Source: Mesorhizobium denitrificans
GTDB taxonomy: Bacteria; Pseudomonadota; Alphaproteobacteria; Rhizobiales; Rhizobiaceae
DNA length: 64,000 nucleotides
Direction: 5' to 3'
NCBI RefSeq assembly: GCF_003403035.1
Contig: NZ_QURN01000001.1
Coordinates: forward strand, 372,001-436,000
Shown here: positions 45,595-54,134 of the stretch, piece after piece
Layout: each line of letters opens with the position of its first letter
How positions within the stretch are numbered: the stretch's first letter is position 1
Translations under genes and position numbers: made by a program
Notes under the pieces: model-generated
Database searches by the model: none
What the model was told of the DNA's origin: nothing
What the model saw: only the letters and a program-made list of their open reading frames with translations

Positions 45595-46647
45595 TTGGCC
45601 CGCCCTGCGCTCCTGCTCGCATACGAAACCGAAGCCGCTTGCCGCGCTCAATTGCTTCGCGATGGGTTCGAGGATCGTCACGCCTTCGAGGTCAGTTCAT
45701 ATCTCGCGCAATCTACTGATCTGGCCGCGGAGTTTGACGACCTCGATGCAGCATTCGCGCGCCTCGGCATCTCGTTTCAGCCTGTCGAACTCGACAGGCT
45801 CGATGCCACTCTCGCCGAAAGCGATACTTCAAAAACTCTGGTCTGGACGCTGACGGACGGCATCGCCTATTTCCGGGGAAGCGTTGCGCCCGCCCTGGCG
45901 CGCCTGCGCGGGTTTCGCACATTCGGTTCGGACGATTCTCTCTTCGCTCTTTGTCAGGACAAGTTCAGAACCGGCGCAGTTCTTCACGCAATGGGCTTGC
46001 CATGTCCGCGCGCCGGTCTTGCTCGCGATGGCGTGTGGCTGGTCGAGCCTCCAGCCTCCGCGCTTGGCTGGTTTGTGAAGCCGAACAGGCTCGGCGCGAA
46101 AATCGGCATTTATTCGGATTCGCACGTTCAGCAACTTGAAGACGCGCTCGAAATCAGCCGGCGCGTTCATGCCGCTTATAGGGATGACGTGGTTGTACAG
46201 CCATATGTCGGCGGACGAAACGTCAGGGCCAGCTTCCTCGCGGTCGCGCGCACTGCGACGGTCGAAAAGCTCGGCATCAGTTTTGTTGATTCCGGCGGCG
46301 ATTTTCAAACTATGCGGGACAGTCTCGCCCTTTACGGAGAAACAGGCGAGGCAGCCAAGGCATCCGGGACCTATGCGCAGCCGGAACTTCTCGATGTCGC
46401 GCTTTCGCTGCCGCACGCGGATCAGGCAATCCGCGCTGTCGCCGCGCGCTTGATGCAGACCCTCGGTCTGCGTGACGTGTTTTCGCTGGATCTGAGGGTG
46501 GAGCCGGACGGTGCGCTCCATCTCATCGAATTTGAAGTTTGTCCGGGCCTGCCCTGCTTCGATTTCCGCGATTATTGCAATCGCGTCTGGAACCTAAGCT
46601 TGTCCGAGGCTATGGCGCAGGCTGCTCTCGCTCGCCTGACGCACTGA
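45595..46647 (+). CDS. D-Ala-D-Ala ligase-like ATP-grasp protein
   Basis: 350 residues from a TTG start two bases after the lactonase stop. ATP-grasp features: LGWFVKPNRLGAKIGIYSDS (nucleotide-binding), VVVQPYVGGRNVRASFLAVA, and IEFEVCPGLPCFDFRDYCN, where the Glu-x-Glu/Asn metal site and serine-loop region of D-alanine-D-alanine ligases are partly changed. The N-terminal domain is only distantly similar. It is probably a peptide-forming ligase other than Ddl. Being the last gene of a sugar operon, it may be a passenger or may act on a sugar acid; neither is shown. Confidence 0.68.
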   Translation: MARPALLLAYETEAACRAQLLRDGFEDRHAFEVSSYLAQSTDLAAEFDDLDAAFARLGISFQPVELDRLDATLAESDTSKTLVWTLTDGIAYFRGSVAPALARLRGFRTFGSDDSLFALCQDKFRTGAVLHAMGLPCPRAGLARDGVWLVEPPASALGWFVKPNRLGAKIGIYSDSHVQQLEDALEISRRVHAAYRDDVVVQPYVGGRNVRASFLAVARTATVEKLGISFVDSGGDFQTMRDSLALYGETGEAAKASGTYAQPELLDVALSLPHADQAIRAVAARLMQTLGLRDVFSLDLRVEPDGALHLIEFEVCPGLPCFDFRDYCNRVWNLSLSEAMAQAALARLTH

Positions 46648-46648
46648 A

Positions 46649-47014
46649 TCAGACTTTAGCGATGCAGACCGAAGCGGAGCCACTCCGCACCATGCCGATC
46701 TGCGTTGCGGCGCCCTTGGAAAGATCAAGCAAACGCCCGCGCACGTAAGGGCCGCGATCATTGATACGCACAACCACGCTCTTGCCGTTGCGCGCGTTGG
46801 TCACTCTCAGCTTGGTGCCAAAGGGCAGATATTTATGCGCTGCCGTCAGATTGGATTGATTGAAGCGTTCCCCGCTGGCGGTGGAACGACCGTGAAACCC
46901 CGGTCCGTACCAGGAAGCCTTGCCGCATTGGGCATTCGCGACCGAAATTCCAGTGACCGATACCAAAGCCGCTGCGACCATGCCGGCGAGCGCCGACCGC
47001 TTTAATCCATTCAT
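46649..47014 (-). CDS. RlpA-like double-psi beta-barrel lipoprotein-type protein
   Basis: 121 residues: signal peptide cut after SVANA, then a DPBB domain. [38 protein letters not shown] and [20 protein letters not shown] carry the His and Asp residues used by RlpA lytic transglycosylases. There is no SPOR domain, and no Cys at the signal cleavage site, so it is a short soluble periplasmic form. The ATG with AGGAAA was preferred over an upstream TTG. It is convergent with the ATP-grasp gene. Confidence 0.83.
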   Translation of the reverse strand: MNGLKRSALAGMVAAALVSVTGISVANAQCGKASWYGPGFHGRSTASGERFNQSNLTAAHKYLPFGTKLRVTNARNGKSVVVRINDRGPYVRGRLLDLSKGAATQIGMVRSGSASVCIAKV

Positions 47015-47390
47015 CAGGCGTTTCCTGTGCAATTAACGTTGCGCGCCGCGTAAGAATGAAATTTGCAGTTGTCAGGGCCACAATGTGACCATTGCAAGGC
47101 AACGCCGAGCCGTACGCCTTGGTTCCGCATGTTGAGAATTAGTATTGCAAAGAATATCTTAGATTAGAAATTGGGTATGTGTTCCTATAAATTTCAATAG
47201 TATGAAATATCATTTTACTCTTGCTGACATTTAGTCGCGCTGAAGTTCCGTCGGGTAAACTGGACATGGGAATACGTTAATCAGGTGCGGGTGCGCCCTA
47301 TCGCGGGCAAATGAGCGCCGTTAGTTCGGCTATCTGCGTCGAACCGTAGCAAAAGCGCCCGAGCGTTCGGAAATAACTGGATAATTTTAG

Positions 47391-47407
47391 TTTAGAATAA
47401 TTCTAAG
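47391..47407. promoter_or_regulatory. ICE box (Irr) upstream of the imelysin operon
   Basis: TTTAGAATAATTCTAAG differs in one base from TTTAGAA-N3-TTCTAAA, the iron control element bound by Irr in Bradyrhizobium and Brucella. It lies 35 bases upstream of the predicted -35 hexamer, a placement compatible with activation rather than blocking. Confidence 0.78.
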
Positions 47408-47441
47408 GTATTGAAATAAAAGGATTTTGTTCGACTGTTTG

Positions 47442-47470
47442 TTGACAGCGGGTCCGGATTCGGCTTTATG
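47442..47470 (+). promoter_or_regulatory. Candidate promoter of the imelysin operon
   Basis: TTGACA, a perfect -35 hexamer, and TTTATG are spaced by exactly 17 bases. It follows the ICE box and precedes the imelysin gene with no other gene between. Confidence 0.55.
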
Positions 47471-47753
47471 GCGCTGAACCTTTGATGTGTGGGCCTTGAA
47501 CCCATTCGATTGGAGGAAATGGTGATTGCCTTCTTCTCAGCGCCTTTCAGTGCGCGCCAACATCCCTGCGCAAAGCGCATTTTCCTGCACCCCGGTGCAG
47601 TTGTTAGCGCACGCTCGTGGCTTCGCGCCAAATCCGCGAAAAGCTTTGCTAGTCGCAGTGGCCACCATTTCGCGCGCCCACCGAAAAAGCTCACACATCA
47701 AGCCAATTTACTCGCTCGCGCCGAGCGGGCCGCAGTTCACTAAGGAGAATATA

Positions 47754-49058
47754 ATGGGGATTTCATCGCTAATCGCGCCGCGCCGTGGCAGGTTGGCCGC
47801 CATTGCGGCGACTGCGGCGTTGACTGCTGCCGTTTTCGTCCTGCCCGCCAAGGCGGCAACAGACCCGAAGGCCGTCGTCAAGAATTATTCGGACATTGCG
47901 TTGGCAATGTACACGGACTCGCTGACCACGGCACAGGCGCTGCAGACCGCTGTTGATGCGTTGATCGCCAAGCCGTCGCAGGAAACGCTCGATGCCGCCC
48001 GCACGGCATGGAAGGCCGCGCGCGTTCCCTATCAGCAGACCGAAGTCTATCGTTTCGGCAATGCCATCGTCGATGATTGGGAAGGCAGGGTGAATGGCTG
48101 GCCGCTCGATGAGGGCCTGATCGACTATGTCGACAAGTCATATGGCACCGAGTCGGACGAGAACGCGCTCTACACGGCAAACGTAATTGCCAATAAGGAA
48201 ATCGAGATCGACGGCCAGAAGGTCGACACGTCCAAGATAACGCCGGACCTTCTGTCGGGCACGCTGCAGGAAGCCGGAGACATCGAGGCAAACGTCGCTA
48301 CCGGCTATCACGCGATTGAATTTCTGCTCTGGGGGCAGGATTTGAATGGCACCGGTCCCGGTGCCGGCAACCGTCCTTATACGGATTACGACACCGCCAA
48401 CTGCACGGGTGGCAATTGCGACCGTCGCGGTGACTATCTGAAGGCCGCGACCACGCTGCTGGTCAGCGATCTGCAGGATATGGTCAACAACTGGAAAGAA
48501 GGCGGGGAGGCGCGTAAGGCGCTCGAAGATGGTGAACCGAATGCTGCCATTTCGACCATCTTCACCGGCATGGGTTCGCTTTCCTATGGCGAACTGGCTG
48601 GTGAGCGCATGAAACTGGGTCTCATGCTGCATGACCCGGAAGAGGAGCACGACTGCTTCTCCGACAACACTTATAATTCGCATCTTTATGACGCCACCGG
48701 CATCCGAGACATCTATCTCGGCGCCTACAAGCGTGTGGACGGTTCCGTTGTTTCCGGTCCTTCCGTGTCCGATCTGGTCAAGGAGACCGATCCGGCAATC
48801 AACACCGAACTGACCGGCAAGCTCGACACGACGATTGCCAAGATGGAGGCCATGAAGGCGCGCGCGGAGGGCGGTGAGGCTTACGACCAGCAGATCGGCG
48901 AGGGCAACACTGAAGGCAATGCGACCGTGCAGGCCGCAATCGATGCGCTCATTGACCAGACCAAGTCGATTGAACGTGCCGTGTCTTCACTTAAGCTCGA
49001 GGCTATCGCATTCGAGGGTTCGGACAGCCTGGATGCGCCCGACAAGGTGTTCCAGTAA
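47754..49058 (+). CDS. Imelysin family iron-uptake protein (peptidase M75)
   Basis: 434 residues, periplasmic: signal peptide cut after PAKAA. The ATG with AAGGAGAA was chosen; earlier in-frame codons would add an unlikely 76-residue extension. The imelysin GxHxxE motif is intact as GYHAIEFLLWGQDLNG, with His186 and Glu189. The helical repeat KNYSDIALAMYTDSLTTAQA and the C-terminal AAIDALIDQTKSIERAVSSL are typical. Imelysin-like proteins are iron-regulated and linked to iron uptake; the binding residues suggest metal capture, not proteolysis. It is first in an operon with bfd, bfr, a di-heme protein, a second imelysin and DUF1513. Confidence 0.9.
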   Translation: MGISSLIAPRRGRLAAIAATAALTAAVFVLPAKAATDPKAVVKNYSDIALAMYTDSLTTAQALQTAVDALIAKPSQETLDAARTAWKAARVPYQQTEVYRFGNAIVDDWEGRVNGWPLDEGLIDYVDKSYGTESDENALYTANVIANKEIEIDGQKVDTSKITPDLLSGTLQEAGDIEANVATGYHAIEFLLWGQDLNGTGPGAGNRPYTDYDTANCTGGNCDRRGDYLKAATTLLVSDLQDMVNNWKEGGEARKALEDGEPNAAISTIFTGMGSLSYGELAGERMKLGLMLHDPEEEHDCFSDNTYNSHLYDATGIRDIYLGAYKRVDGSVVSGPSVSDLVKETDPAINTELTGKLDTTIAKMEAMKARAEGGEAYDQQIGEGNTEGNATVQAAIDALIDQTKSIERAVSSLKLEAIAFEGSDSLDAPDKVFQ

Positions 49059-49115
49059 GAAAAATCCGCTAGCCAGACGGGGCGCCGCGTGCCCTGTCAG
49101 CCACCAGAGTAAATC

Positions 49116-49427
49116 ATGCTGATTTGTCACTGCAACCTCATCACTGAAAAAGAGATCGAAGCAACGATTCTTGAATTGCTTGACGAGGATGCTTGGCAGT
49201 TGATCGTCCCTGCGAAAGTTTACCACAGGCTTCACAAGCGCGGTCGTTGTTGCGGCTGCTTTCCAAATGTGGTGGAAACGATCATTCGGATAACCGAAGC
49301 ATATCATTCGCGCTCGCAAGCGGGCGGTTTGGATGTCGTTTCACACCTGGACCGGGTCAGAGGACTTCGAGTCCAATTTGGGAGCAAAACCTATGAAGGG
49401 CGACAAAGAAATAATCGAGCGGCTTAA
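49116..49427 (+). CDS. bfd: Bacterioferritin-associated ferredoxin Bfd
   Basis: 103 residues, longer than E. coli Bfd (64) because of a C-terminal tail. [2Fe-2S] ligands: MLICHCN at the N-terminus and [12 protein letters not shown] near residue 45. It reduces ferric iron stored in Bfr and so releases it. The last 35 bases overlap the start of bfr in another frame, which suggests coupled translation and gives the tail an unusual sequence. It lies 57 bases after the imelysin gene. Confidence 0.87.
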   Translation: MLICHCNLITEKEIEATILELLDEDAWQLIVPAKVYHRLHKRGRCCGCFPNVVETIIRITEAYHSRSQAGGLDVVSHLDRVRGLRVQFGSKTYEGRQRNNRAA

Positions 49428-49887
49428 TGAGGCGCTTTTTCTCGAACTTGGCGCCGTAAACCAATATTGGCTTCACTACCGACTACTGGAAGACTGGGGT
49501 TTTATGAATCTGGCAAAGAAAGAGCGAGCAGAGTCCATCGAAGAGATGCAGCACGCTGACAAGCTCGTCGCCCGCATCATCTTCCTCGAAGGTCATCCGA
49601 ACCTTCAGTCGGTCGCTCCGCTGCGCATTGGCCAGACCGTGAAGGAAGTACTGGAAAGCGATTTGGCCGGCGAATATGACGCCCGCACCTCCTACAAGAA
49701 GTCGCGCGAAATCTGCAATGACAAGGGTGACTACGTCACCATGAAACTCTTCGAGGAACTGCTGATCGACGAAGAAGGCCATATCGACTTCCTCGAAACA
49801 CAGCTCCAGCTTTTGGAAACCATCGGCGAGGCCAAGTATGGCCAGCTCAACGCCGCCCCGGCCAACGAAGCCGAGGGCGCTCACTAA
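49393..49887 (+). CDS. bfr: Bacterioferritin Bfr
   Basis: 164 residues, 24-mer iron-storage ferritin with heme at subunit interfaces. Start [16 protein letters not shown], behind TGGGAG. Ferroxidase ligands include Glu in [16 protein letters not shown] and the [20 protein letters not shown] segment, which also holds the heme-ligand Met. The downstream [19 protein letters not shown] carries the last metal ligands. It is embedded in the imelysin operon together with its partner Bfd. Confidence 0.96.
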   Translation: MKGDKEIIERLNEALFLELGAVNQYWLHYRLLEDWGFMNLAKKERAESIEEMQHADKLVARIIFLEGHPNLQSVAPLRIGQTVKEVLESDLAGEYDARTSYKKSREICNDKGDYVTMKLFEELLIDEEGHIDFLETQLQLLETIGEAKYGQLNAAPANEAEGAH

Positions 49888-49896
49888 GGAAATGCC

Positions 49897-51501
49897 ATGC
49901 GGCGCAAAATAAGCGTTTTGCGCCGCACAGCTCGTGTAGTCACCATGCCATTCACGCGTTTTCCGCGTGCGCCAAGCCTTGCGCGCGCCTTCCTTGGCTG
50001 CACCCTTGTGCTGGCCGTCTATCCCGCTCATTCGGATGACCAAAACCCGCCCGGGCTTGCCGGCATCCGCAGCGACATCAATGCAAAAGATCTGGCGCGC
50101 ATTCGCGGCGTCACCGAGCCTACCGGCGATTTCAGCAAGTCCGAAGCCTTCGAGCTGATGCCCGGAGGTGCCGGCACAACGAAGAAGCGACCCAATCAGG
50201 ACGCCTTTTCCCAATCGTCAGCCAACATCACCTTTGAGGAAGAGGCCACCTTCAAGCTCGGCAATGGGCTGTTCCGTAAGGTTTGGGTTTCCGCGCCGTC
50301 CTCCACGCAAGCGTCGGATGGCCTTGGTCCGCTGTTCAATGCGCGTGCCTGTCAAAGCTGCCATTTGAAGGACGGTCGCGGTCACCCGCCGGAAGGCGCT
50401 GCCGACAGCACCTCCATGTTTTTGCGGCTTGCCCGCGCGGCAGACACCGAAGAAGAAAAGCGCGCCGTGGCCGATCATCGCGCACTGAATTTCCCGGATC
50501 CCGTTTACGGTTCGCAACTTCAAGACCTTGCGGTTCCCGGCCTTGCTGGCGAAGGGCGCATGAAGATCGCCTATGAGGAAATCCCGGTCACTTTGAGTGA
50601 TGGCACAAAGCTGTCGCTGCGCAAGCCGACTTATTCTGTCGAGAACCTTGGTTACGGGCCTTTGGACCCGCGCACCACGCTTTCGCCGCGTGTGACGCCG
50701 CAGATGATCGGACTCGGCCTCGTCGAGCAGATTCACCCGGCCGATATTCTCGCTCTGGCCGATCCTGACGACAAGAATGGCGACGGTATTTCCGGCAAGG
50801 TCAGCATCGTGCGTGACGGCGCTACCGGAGAACTGACGCTTGGCCGCTTTGGCTGGAAGGCGCAGACGCCGAGCATTCGCGAGCAGTCAGCCGATGCGTT
50901 CGCTGGCGACATTGGCATTTCCACGCCGGAGGTTCCGAAAAGCTGGGGCGATTGCACCGAGGCGGAGGCCGCGTGCCTCGCGATGCCGGTTGGCGTGCAA
51001 GAGCGTCTTGGGCCTGTCGAAGCGCCGCCGCCCGTCATGGACCTCGTCGCTTTCTATTCGCAGAATCTGGCGGTCCCGGCGCGCCGCAATATGGACAAGC
51101 CAAACGTTCTTGCGGGCAAGAAGCTGTTCTACGAAAGCGGCTGCATTTCCTGCCACCATCCGAAATTCGTTACGCGCAAGGACGCGCCGAACAAGGCGCA
51201 GAGCTTCCAGCTCATCTGGCCTTATTCCGATTTCCTCCTGCACGATATGGGCGAGGATTTGGCAGATGGGCAGCAGGTGGGTGTCGCAACTGGCAGCGAG
51301 TGGCGTACACCGCCGCTTTGGGGCGTCGGCCTCACCAAGCGCGTCAACGGTCACACCTTCTTTCTGCATGATGGGCGCGCGCGCAATCTCACTGAAGCCA
51401 TTCTGTGGCACGGAGGCGAGGCGCAAGCCGCTCGCGACACCTTTGCCGGGCTATCGGCAGCGGATCGCCAGAATCTGATCGATTTTCTGGAGTCTCTGTG
51501 A
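49897..51501 (+). CDS. Di-heme c-type oxidoreductase (DUF1111)
   Basis: 534 residues, secreted (hydrophobic LARAFLGCTLVLAVYPAHS segment). Two heme c motifs are seen: CQSCH (from Cys152) and CISCH (from Cys416), as in the 'thiol oxidoreductase'/DUF1111 family related to di-heme peroxidases. The segments NARACQSCHLKDGRGHPPEG and WRTPPLWGVG are typical. It begins after AAGGAA, ten bases after bfr. In this setting it may oxidise or reduce iron handled by the neighbouring imelysins; that is inference. Its stop shares a base with the next ATG. Confidence 0.85.
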   Translation: MRRKISVLRRTARVVTMPFTRFPRAPSLARAFLGCTLVLAVYPAHSDDQNPPGLAGIRSDINAKDLARIRGVTEPTGDFSKSEAFELMPGGAGTTKKRPNQDAFSQSSANITFEEEATFKLGNGLFRKVWVSAPSSTQASDGLGPLFNARACQSCHLKDGRGHPPEGAADSTSMFLRLARAADTEEEKRAVADHRALNFPDPVYGSQLQDLAVPGLAGEGRMKIAYEEIPVTLSDGTKLSLRKPTYSVENLGYGPLDPRTTLSPRVTPQMIGLGLVEQIHPADILALADPDDKNGDGISGKVSIVRDGATGELTLGRFGWKAQTPSIREQSADAFAGDIGISTPEVPKSWGDCTEAEAACLAMPVGVQERLGPVEAPPPVMDLVAFYSQNLAVPARRNMDKPNVLAGKKLFYESGCISCHHPKFVTRKDAPNKAQSFQLIWPYSDFLLHDMGEDLADGQQVGVATGSEWRTPPLWGVGLTKRVNGHTFFLHDGRARNLTEAILWHGGEAQAARDTFAGLSAADRQNLIDFLESL

Positions 51502-52589
51502 TGCTGGATATCAGGCGCCGTTTACCGGATGTCATGATCGTCGCGGTGCTGACAAGCGCGTGTTGGCTCAGCCCGGCGCAAGCGGCCAACCAGACCATCA
51601 CCAACGCGGTGGACGGCTTCATTCGTCCCGCCTACCGAAACTTTGCGGACGCTACCGAAAAGCTCAATCCTGCACTCAGCACGCTCTGCCAGTCGCCGAG
51701 CGAGCAATCGCTTGAGGGTGCGCGCGCGGCCTTCAGGCAGGCGCTCATCGCATGGGGCGAGGTGGAGATTATTCGCATCGGCCCTGTCACCGAGGAAAAC
51801 CGGCAGGACCGCATCCTGCATTGGCCCGACCGCAAGGGCATTGGCCTGAAACAGGTTCAGGCCGCGCTTTCTAGCGAAGACCCCACCGCAGCGGACGCTG
51901 CCCGTCTGGCGCAAAAGAGCGTGGCTATGCAGGGCCTCGGCGCGCTGGAGTATCTGGTTTCCGGCACCGGCGCAGACGACAAGGCCGCATGGGGCGACAC
52001 CTATCGTTGCCGCTACGCGCAGGCGGTCGCCGGCAATCTCTCCACAATGGCCGCAAGCATTTCGAAGGCATGGGACGCGCCGAATGGCTTCGCCGCCACG
52101 TGGGAAAATCCATCGCCTGACAACACGCTCTATCGAGACGACGCGGAGTCATTGACCGATCTGCTCGACGTTTTCGTGCAGGGAACGGAAATGGTTCGCG
52201 ACGTCCAGCTGAACGGCTTTTTTGGCGCATCCGCCAGCGACGACAAGGTCAAACAAGCGATCTATTGGAGGTCGAACGGCACAATCGACGCGCTCAACGC
52301 TAATTTTGATGGCCTGTCGAAGCTCTTCGAAGCATCGCATATCGCTGATCTTGCAACCGGCGATGAATCCTATCTCGGCAAGTCAATAGACTTCCAGTTT
52401 GCCAACGCGCACGACAGTTTGAGCAGTCTCAAGGGCAAGCCCGTCGAGGCAATACTTGCCGACGAAAAGATGCGACAAAAGCTGTCTTTCTTCCGCGTGT
52501 TGACCTCCAGCCTTTCTGAAATGTTCGGCACGCGTCTTTCCGGCGCGCTCAAGCTCACCGCGGGCTTTTCCTCGCTGGATGGAGATTGA
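51501..52589 (+). CDS. Second imelysin-like protein, motif-degenerate
   Basis: 362 residues with a signal peptide ending SPAQA. The overall helical pattern matches imelysin (VDGFIRPAYRNFADATEKLN; AFRQALIAWGEVEIIRIGPV). At the position of the GxHxxE motif it reads GLGALEYLVSG, so the His is replaced by Gly147 while Glu150 stays. It may therefore bind metal differently or serve as a structural partner of the first imelysin. The start is fixed by the TGATG overlap with the di-heme gene. Confidence 0.82.
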   Translation: MLDIRRRLPDVMIVAVLTSACWLSPAQAANQTITNAVDGFIRPAYRNFADATEKLNPALSTLCQSPSEQSLEGARAAFRQALIAWGEVEIIRIGPVTEENRQDRILHWPDRKGIGLKQVQAALSSEDPTAADAARLAQKSVAMQGLGALEYLVSGTGADDKAAWGDTYRCRYAQAVAGNLSTMAASISKAWDAPNGFAATWENPSPDNTLYRDDAESLTDLLDVFVQGTEMVRDVQLNGFFGASASDDKVKQAIYWRSNGTIDALNANFDGLSKLFEASHIADLATGDESYLGKSIDFQFANAHDSLSSLKGKPVEAILADEKMRQKLSFFRVLTSSLSEMFGTRLSGALKLTAGFSSLDGD

Positions 52590-52591
52590 CC

Positions 52592-53701
52592 GTGGTCAGA
52601 AATCTGATCGACCGCCGCGCCTTCATGAAAGCCGCCGGGCTTGGATTTGTGGCGGCACTCTCGCAAAAGGGCCTGGCCGCGGCCGCAGAGACGGACGCCG
52701 TATTTGCAACGGCGTTCCAGCGCCGCGATGGCAGCTACGGTGCAGCGATAATGACGGAGCAGGGGAGTGTCGTACACTCAGTGGTGCTGCCGGAGCGCGG
52801 CCACGACATCACCTTCGATCCAATCTCGCGGCGTTCGGTCATCTTTGCGCGCCAGCCCGGCACCTTCGCCGTGGTGTTCGATCCCGCGGGCAAGGCCGCG
52901 CCCGTCACAATCGACAGCCTCGAAGGCCGGCATTTCTACGGTCACGGCGCGTTCTCGCCGGATGGCGGCCTGCTTTACGCAACAGAAAACGATTTCGACA
53001 ACGCGGCTGGCATGGTTGGCATTTACGATGCGCGCGACAAGTTCCGCCGCATCGGCGAATTCCCGACCTATGGCGTCGGTCCGCATGAACTGATCCTGCT
53101 TGGCGACGGTCGCACGCTCGCGGTTGCAAATGGCGGCATCGAAACCCACCCGGATTTCGGTCGGGCCAAGCTCAACCTCGCAACCATGAAGCCGTCATTC
53201 GTTTTCATCGACAGGCTGACCGGCAGCCTGCTTGAAAAACACGAACTACCGACCAAGCTGCACCAGCTTTCCATCCGGCATATGGACATCGACAAAAATG
53301 GCACGGTCTGGTTCGGCTGTCAGCACGAAGGCCCGGCAACCGAAACGCCGCTGCTCGTCGGCAAGGTCGAGCGCGGCAAAGCGTTCGGCCTCATCGACAT
53401 GCCGGAGAAAATTCTCGGCGGCTTCCGCAATTATATCGGCTCGGTTGCGGCCAACCGCGATGCGGGAACAGTCGCCGTGTCCTCGCCGCAGGGCAACGCC
53501 TATGCGATCATCGACGCTGCTTCCGGCAATGTGCTTTCCGCGAAAAGCTTGACCGAAGTCTGCGGCCTCGCACCGGATGGCTCAGGCTTCCTCGTCAGCA
53601 CGGGTAAGGGTGAAATTGTAGCCCCCGGCAGTAATCCGGTGATCGAACCGGACTATGTCTGGGACAATCATTTGCTGCGCATCGACACCAAGCTGCTTTA
53701 G
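52592..53701 (+). CDS. DUF1513 beta-propeller protein with Tat signal
   Basis: About 369 residues. GTG start after GGATGGAG; a TTG two codons upstream overlapping the previous stop is possible. A twin-arginine signal is visible (DRRAFMKAAGLGFVAALS), so it should be exported folded. The rest is a predicted seven-bladed propeller: GHDITFDPISRRSVIFARQP, GHGAFSPDGGLLYATENDF, GVGPHELILLGDGRTLAVAN. DUF1513 proteins go with imelysins and DUF1111 in many genomes. Function is not known; folded export suggests a cofactor. Last gene of the operon, its end overlaps the convergent GFA gene. Confidence 0.83.
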   Translation: MVRNLIDRRAFMKAAGLGFVAALSQKGLAAAAETDAVFATAFQRRDGSYGAAIMTEQGSVVHSVVLPERGHDITFDPISRRSVIFARQPGTFAVVFDPAGKAAPVTIDSLEGRHFYGHGAFSPDGGLLYATENDFDNAAGMVGIYDARDKFRRIGEFPTYGVGPHELILLGDGRTLAVANGGIETHPDFGRAKLNLATMKPSFVFIDRLTGSLLEKHELPTKLHQLSIRHMDIDKNGTVWFGCQHEGPATETPLLVGKVERGKAFGLIDMPEKILGGFRNYIGSVAANRDAGTVAVSSPQGNAYAIIDAASGNVLSAKSLTEVCGLAPDGSGFLVSTGKGEIVAPGSNPVIEPDYVWDNHLLRIDTKLL

Positions 53702-54054
53702 AAGCTGGCCCCGTCGACCTTTTTCGGATGCAGTTTGTCAGGGTCGACGCCTTCAAGGCAGCGCGCGTTCACTGCAATCATTTCCGCGCCGCCCGGCCCT
53801 TTGCCGTGCGCGAAGGATTGTATCCCGCAAGTCGAACAGAACATGTGATGAATCATATGTCTGTTGAACTGATATTCGGTCATCGCGCCTTCGCCGGAGT
53901 TCATGCGGAATGATGCTGGTGACACGAATGTCAGGATCGAGCCGAGGCGCCTGCAGCGCGAACAGTTGCAGCTCACCGTCTTGTCGAGGTCGGCATCCAC
54001 CTCATAGCTCACTGCGCCACACTGGCAGCTGCCTTTGTAAGTCTCAACGCTCAT
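53698..54054 (-). CDS. GFA-family (CENP-V/GFA) zinc protein
   Basis: 118 residues. Zinc-binding cysteines follow the GFA pattern: GSCQCGAVSYEV, then SCNCSRCRRLGSIL, and HHMFCSTCGIQSFA. Proteins of this family bind glutathione and formaldehyde adducts in some cases, but most are untested. It is a monocistronic gene convergent with the iron operon, and divergent from hrpB with about 80 bases between. Confidence 0.87.
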   Translation of the reverse strand: MSVETYKGSCQCGAVSYEVDADLDKTVSCNCSRCRRLGSILTFVSPASFRMNSGEGAMTEYQFNRHMIHHMFCSTCGIQSFAHGKGPGGAEMIAVNARCLEGVDPDKLHPKKVDGASF

Positions 54055-54134
54055 ACATTCCTCCATTGATCTCGCTTTCTAGCACCCACGCGTCGCCGCT
54101 GGAATCCATTCTTACAAGCTGATAACGGGGCGTC

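Larger units (their letters stand above)
47015..47753 (+). promoter_or_regulatory. 739-base intergenic region before the imelysin operon
   Basis: The stretch 47110-47260 is clearly AT-rich compared with the rest of the window. An ICE box and a sigma-70-like promoter follow (listed separately). From 47519 an open frame of 74 codons with GGAGGA close to its ATG runs almost to the imelysin start, but its sequence looks like random GC-rich translation and is not called. A TGCACC-CC-GGTGCA palindrome is at 47587-47600. The resulting untranslated leader is about 270 bases. Confidence 0.5.

Noticed and set aside
47519-47743. Small frame with GGAGGA ahead of the imelysin gene, considered as a leader peptide
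   Set aside because: Ribosome-site spacing is too short, the composition looks random, and no amino acid or stall motif is enriched.
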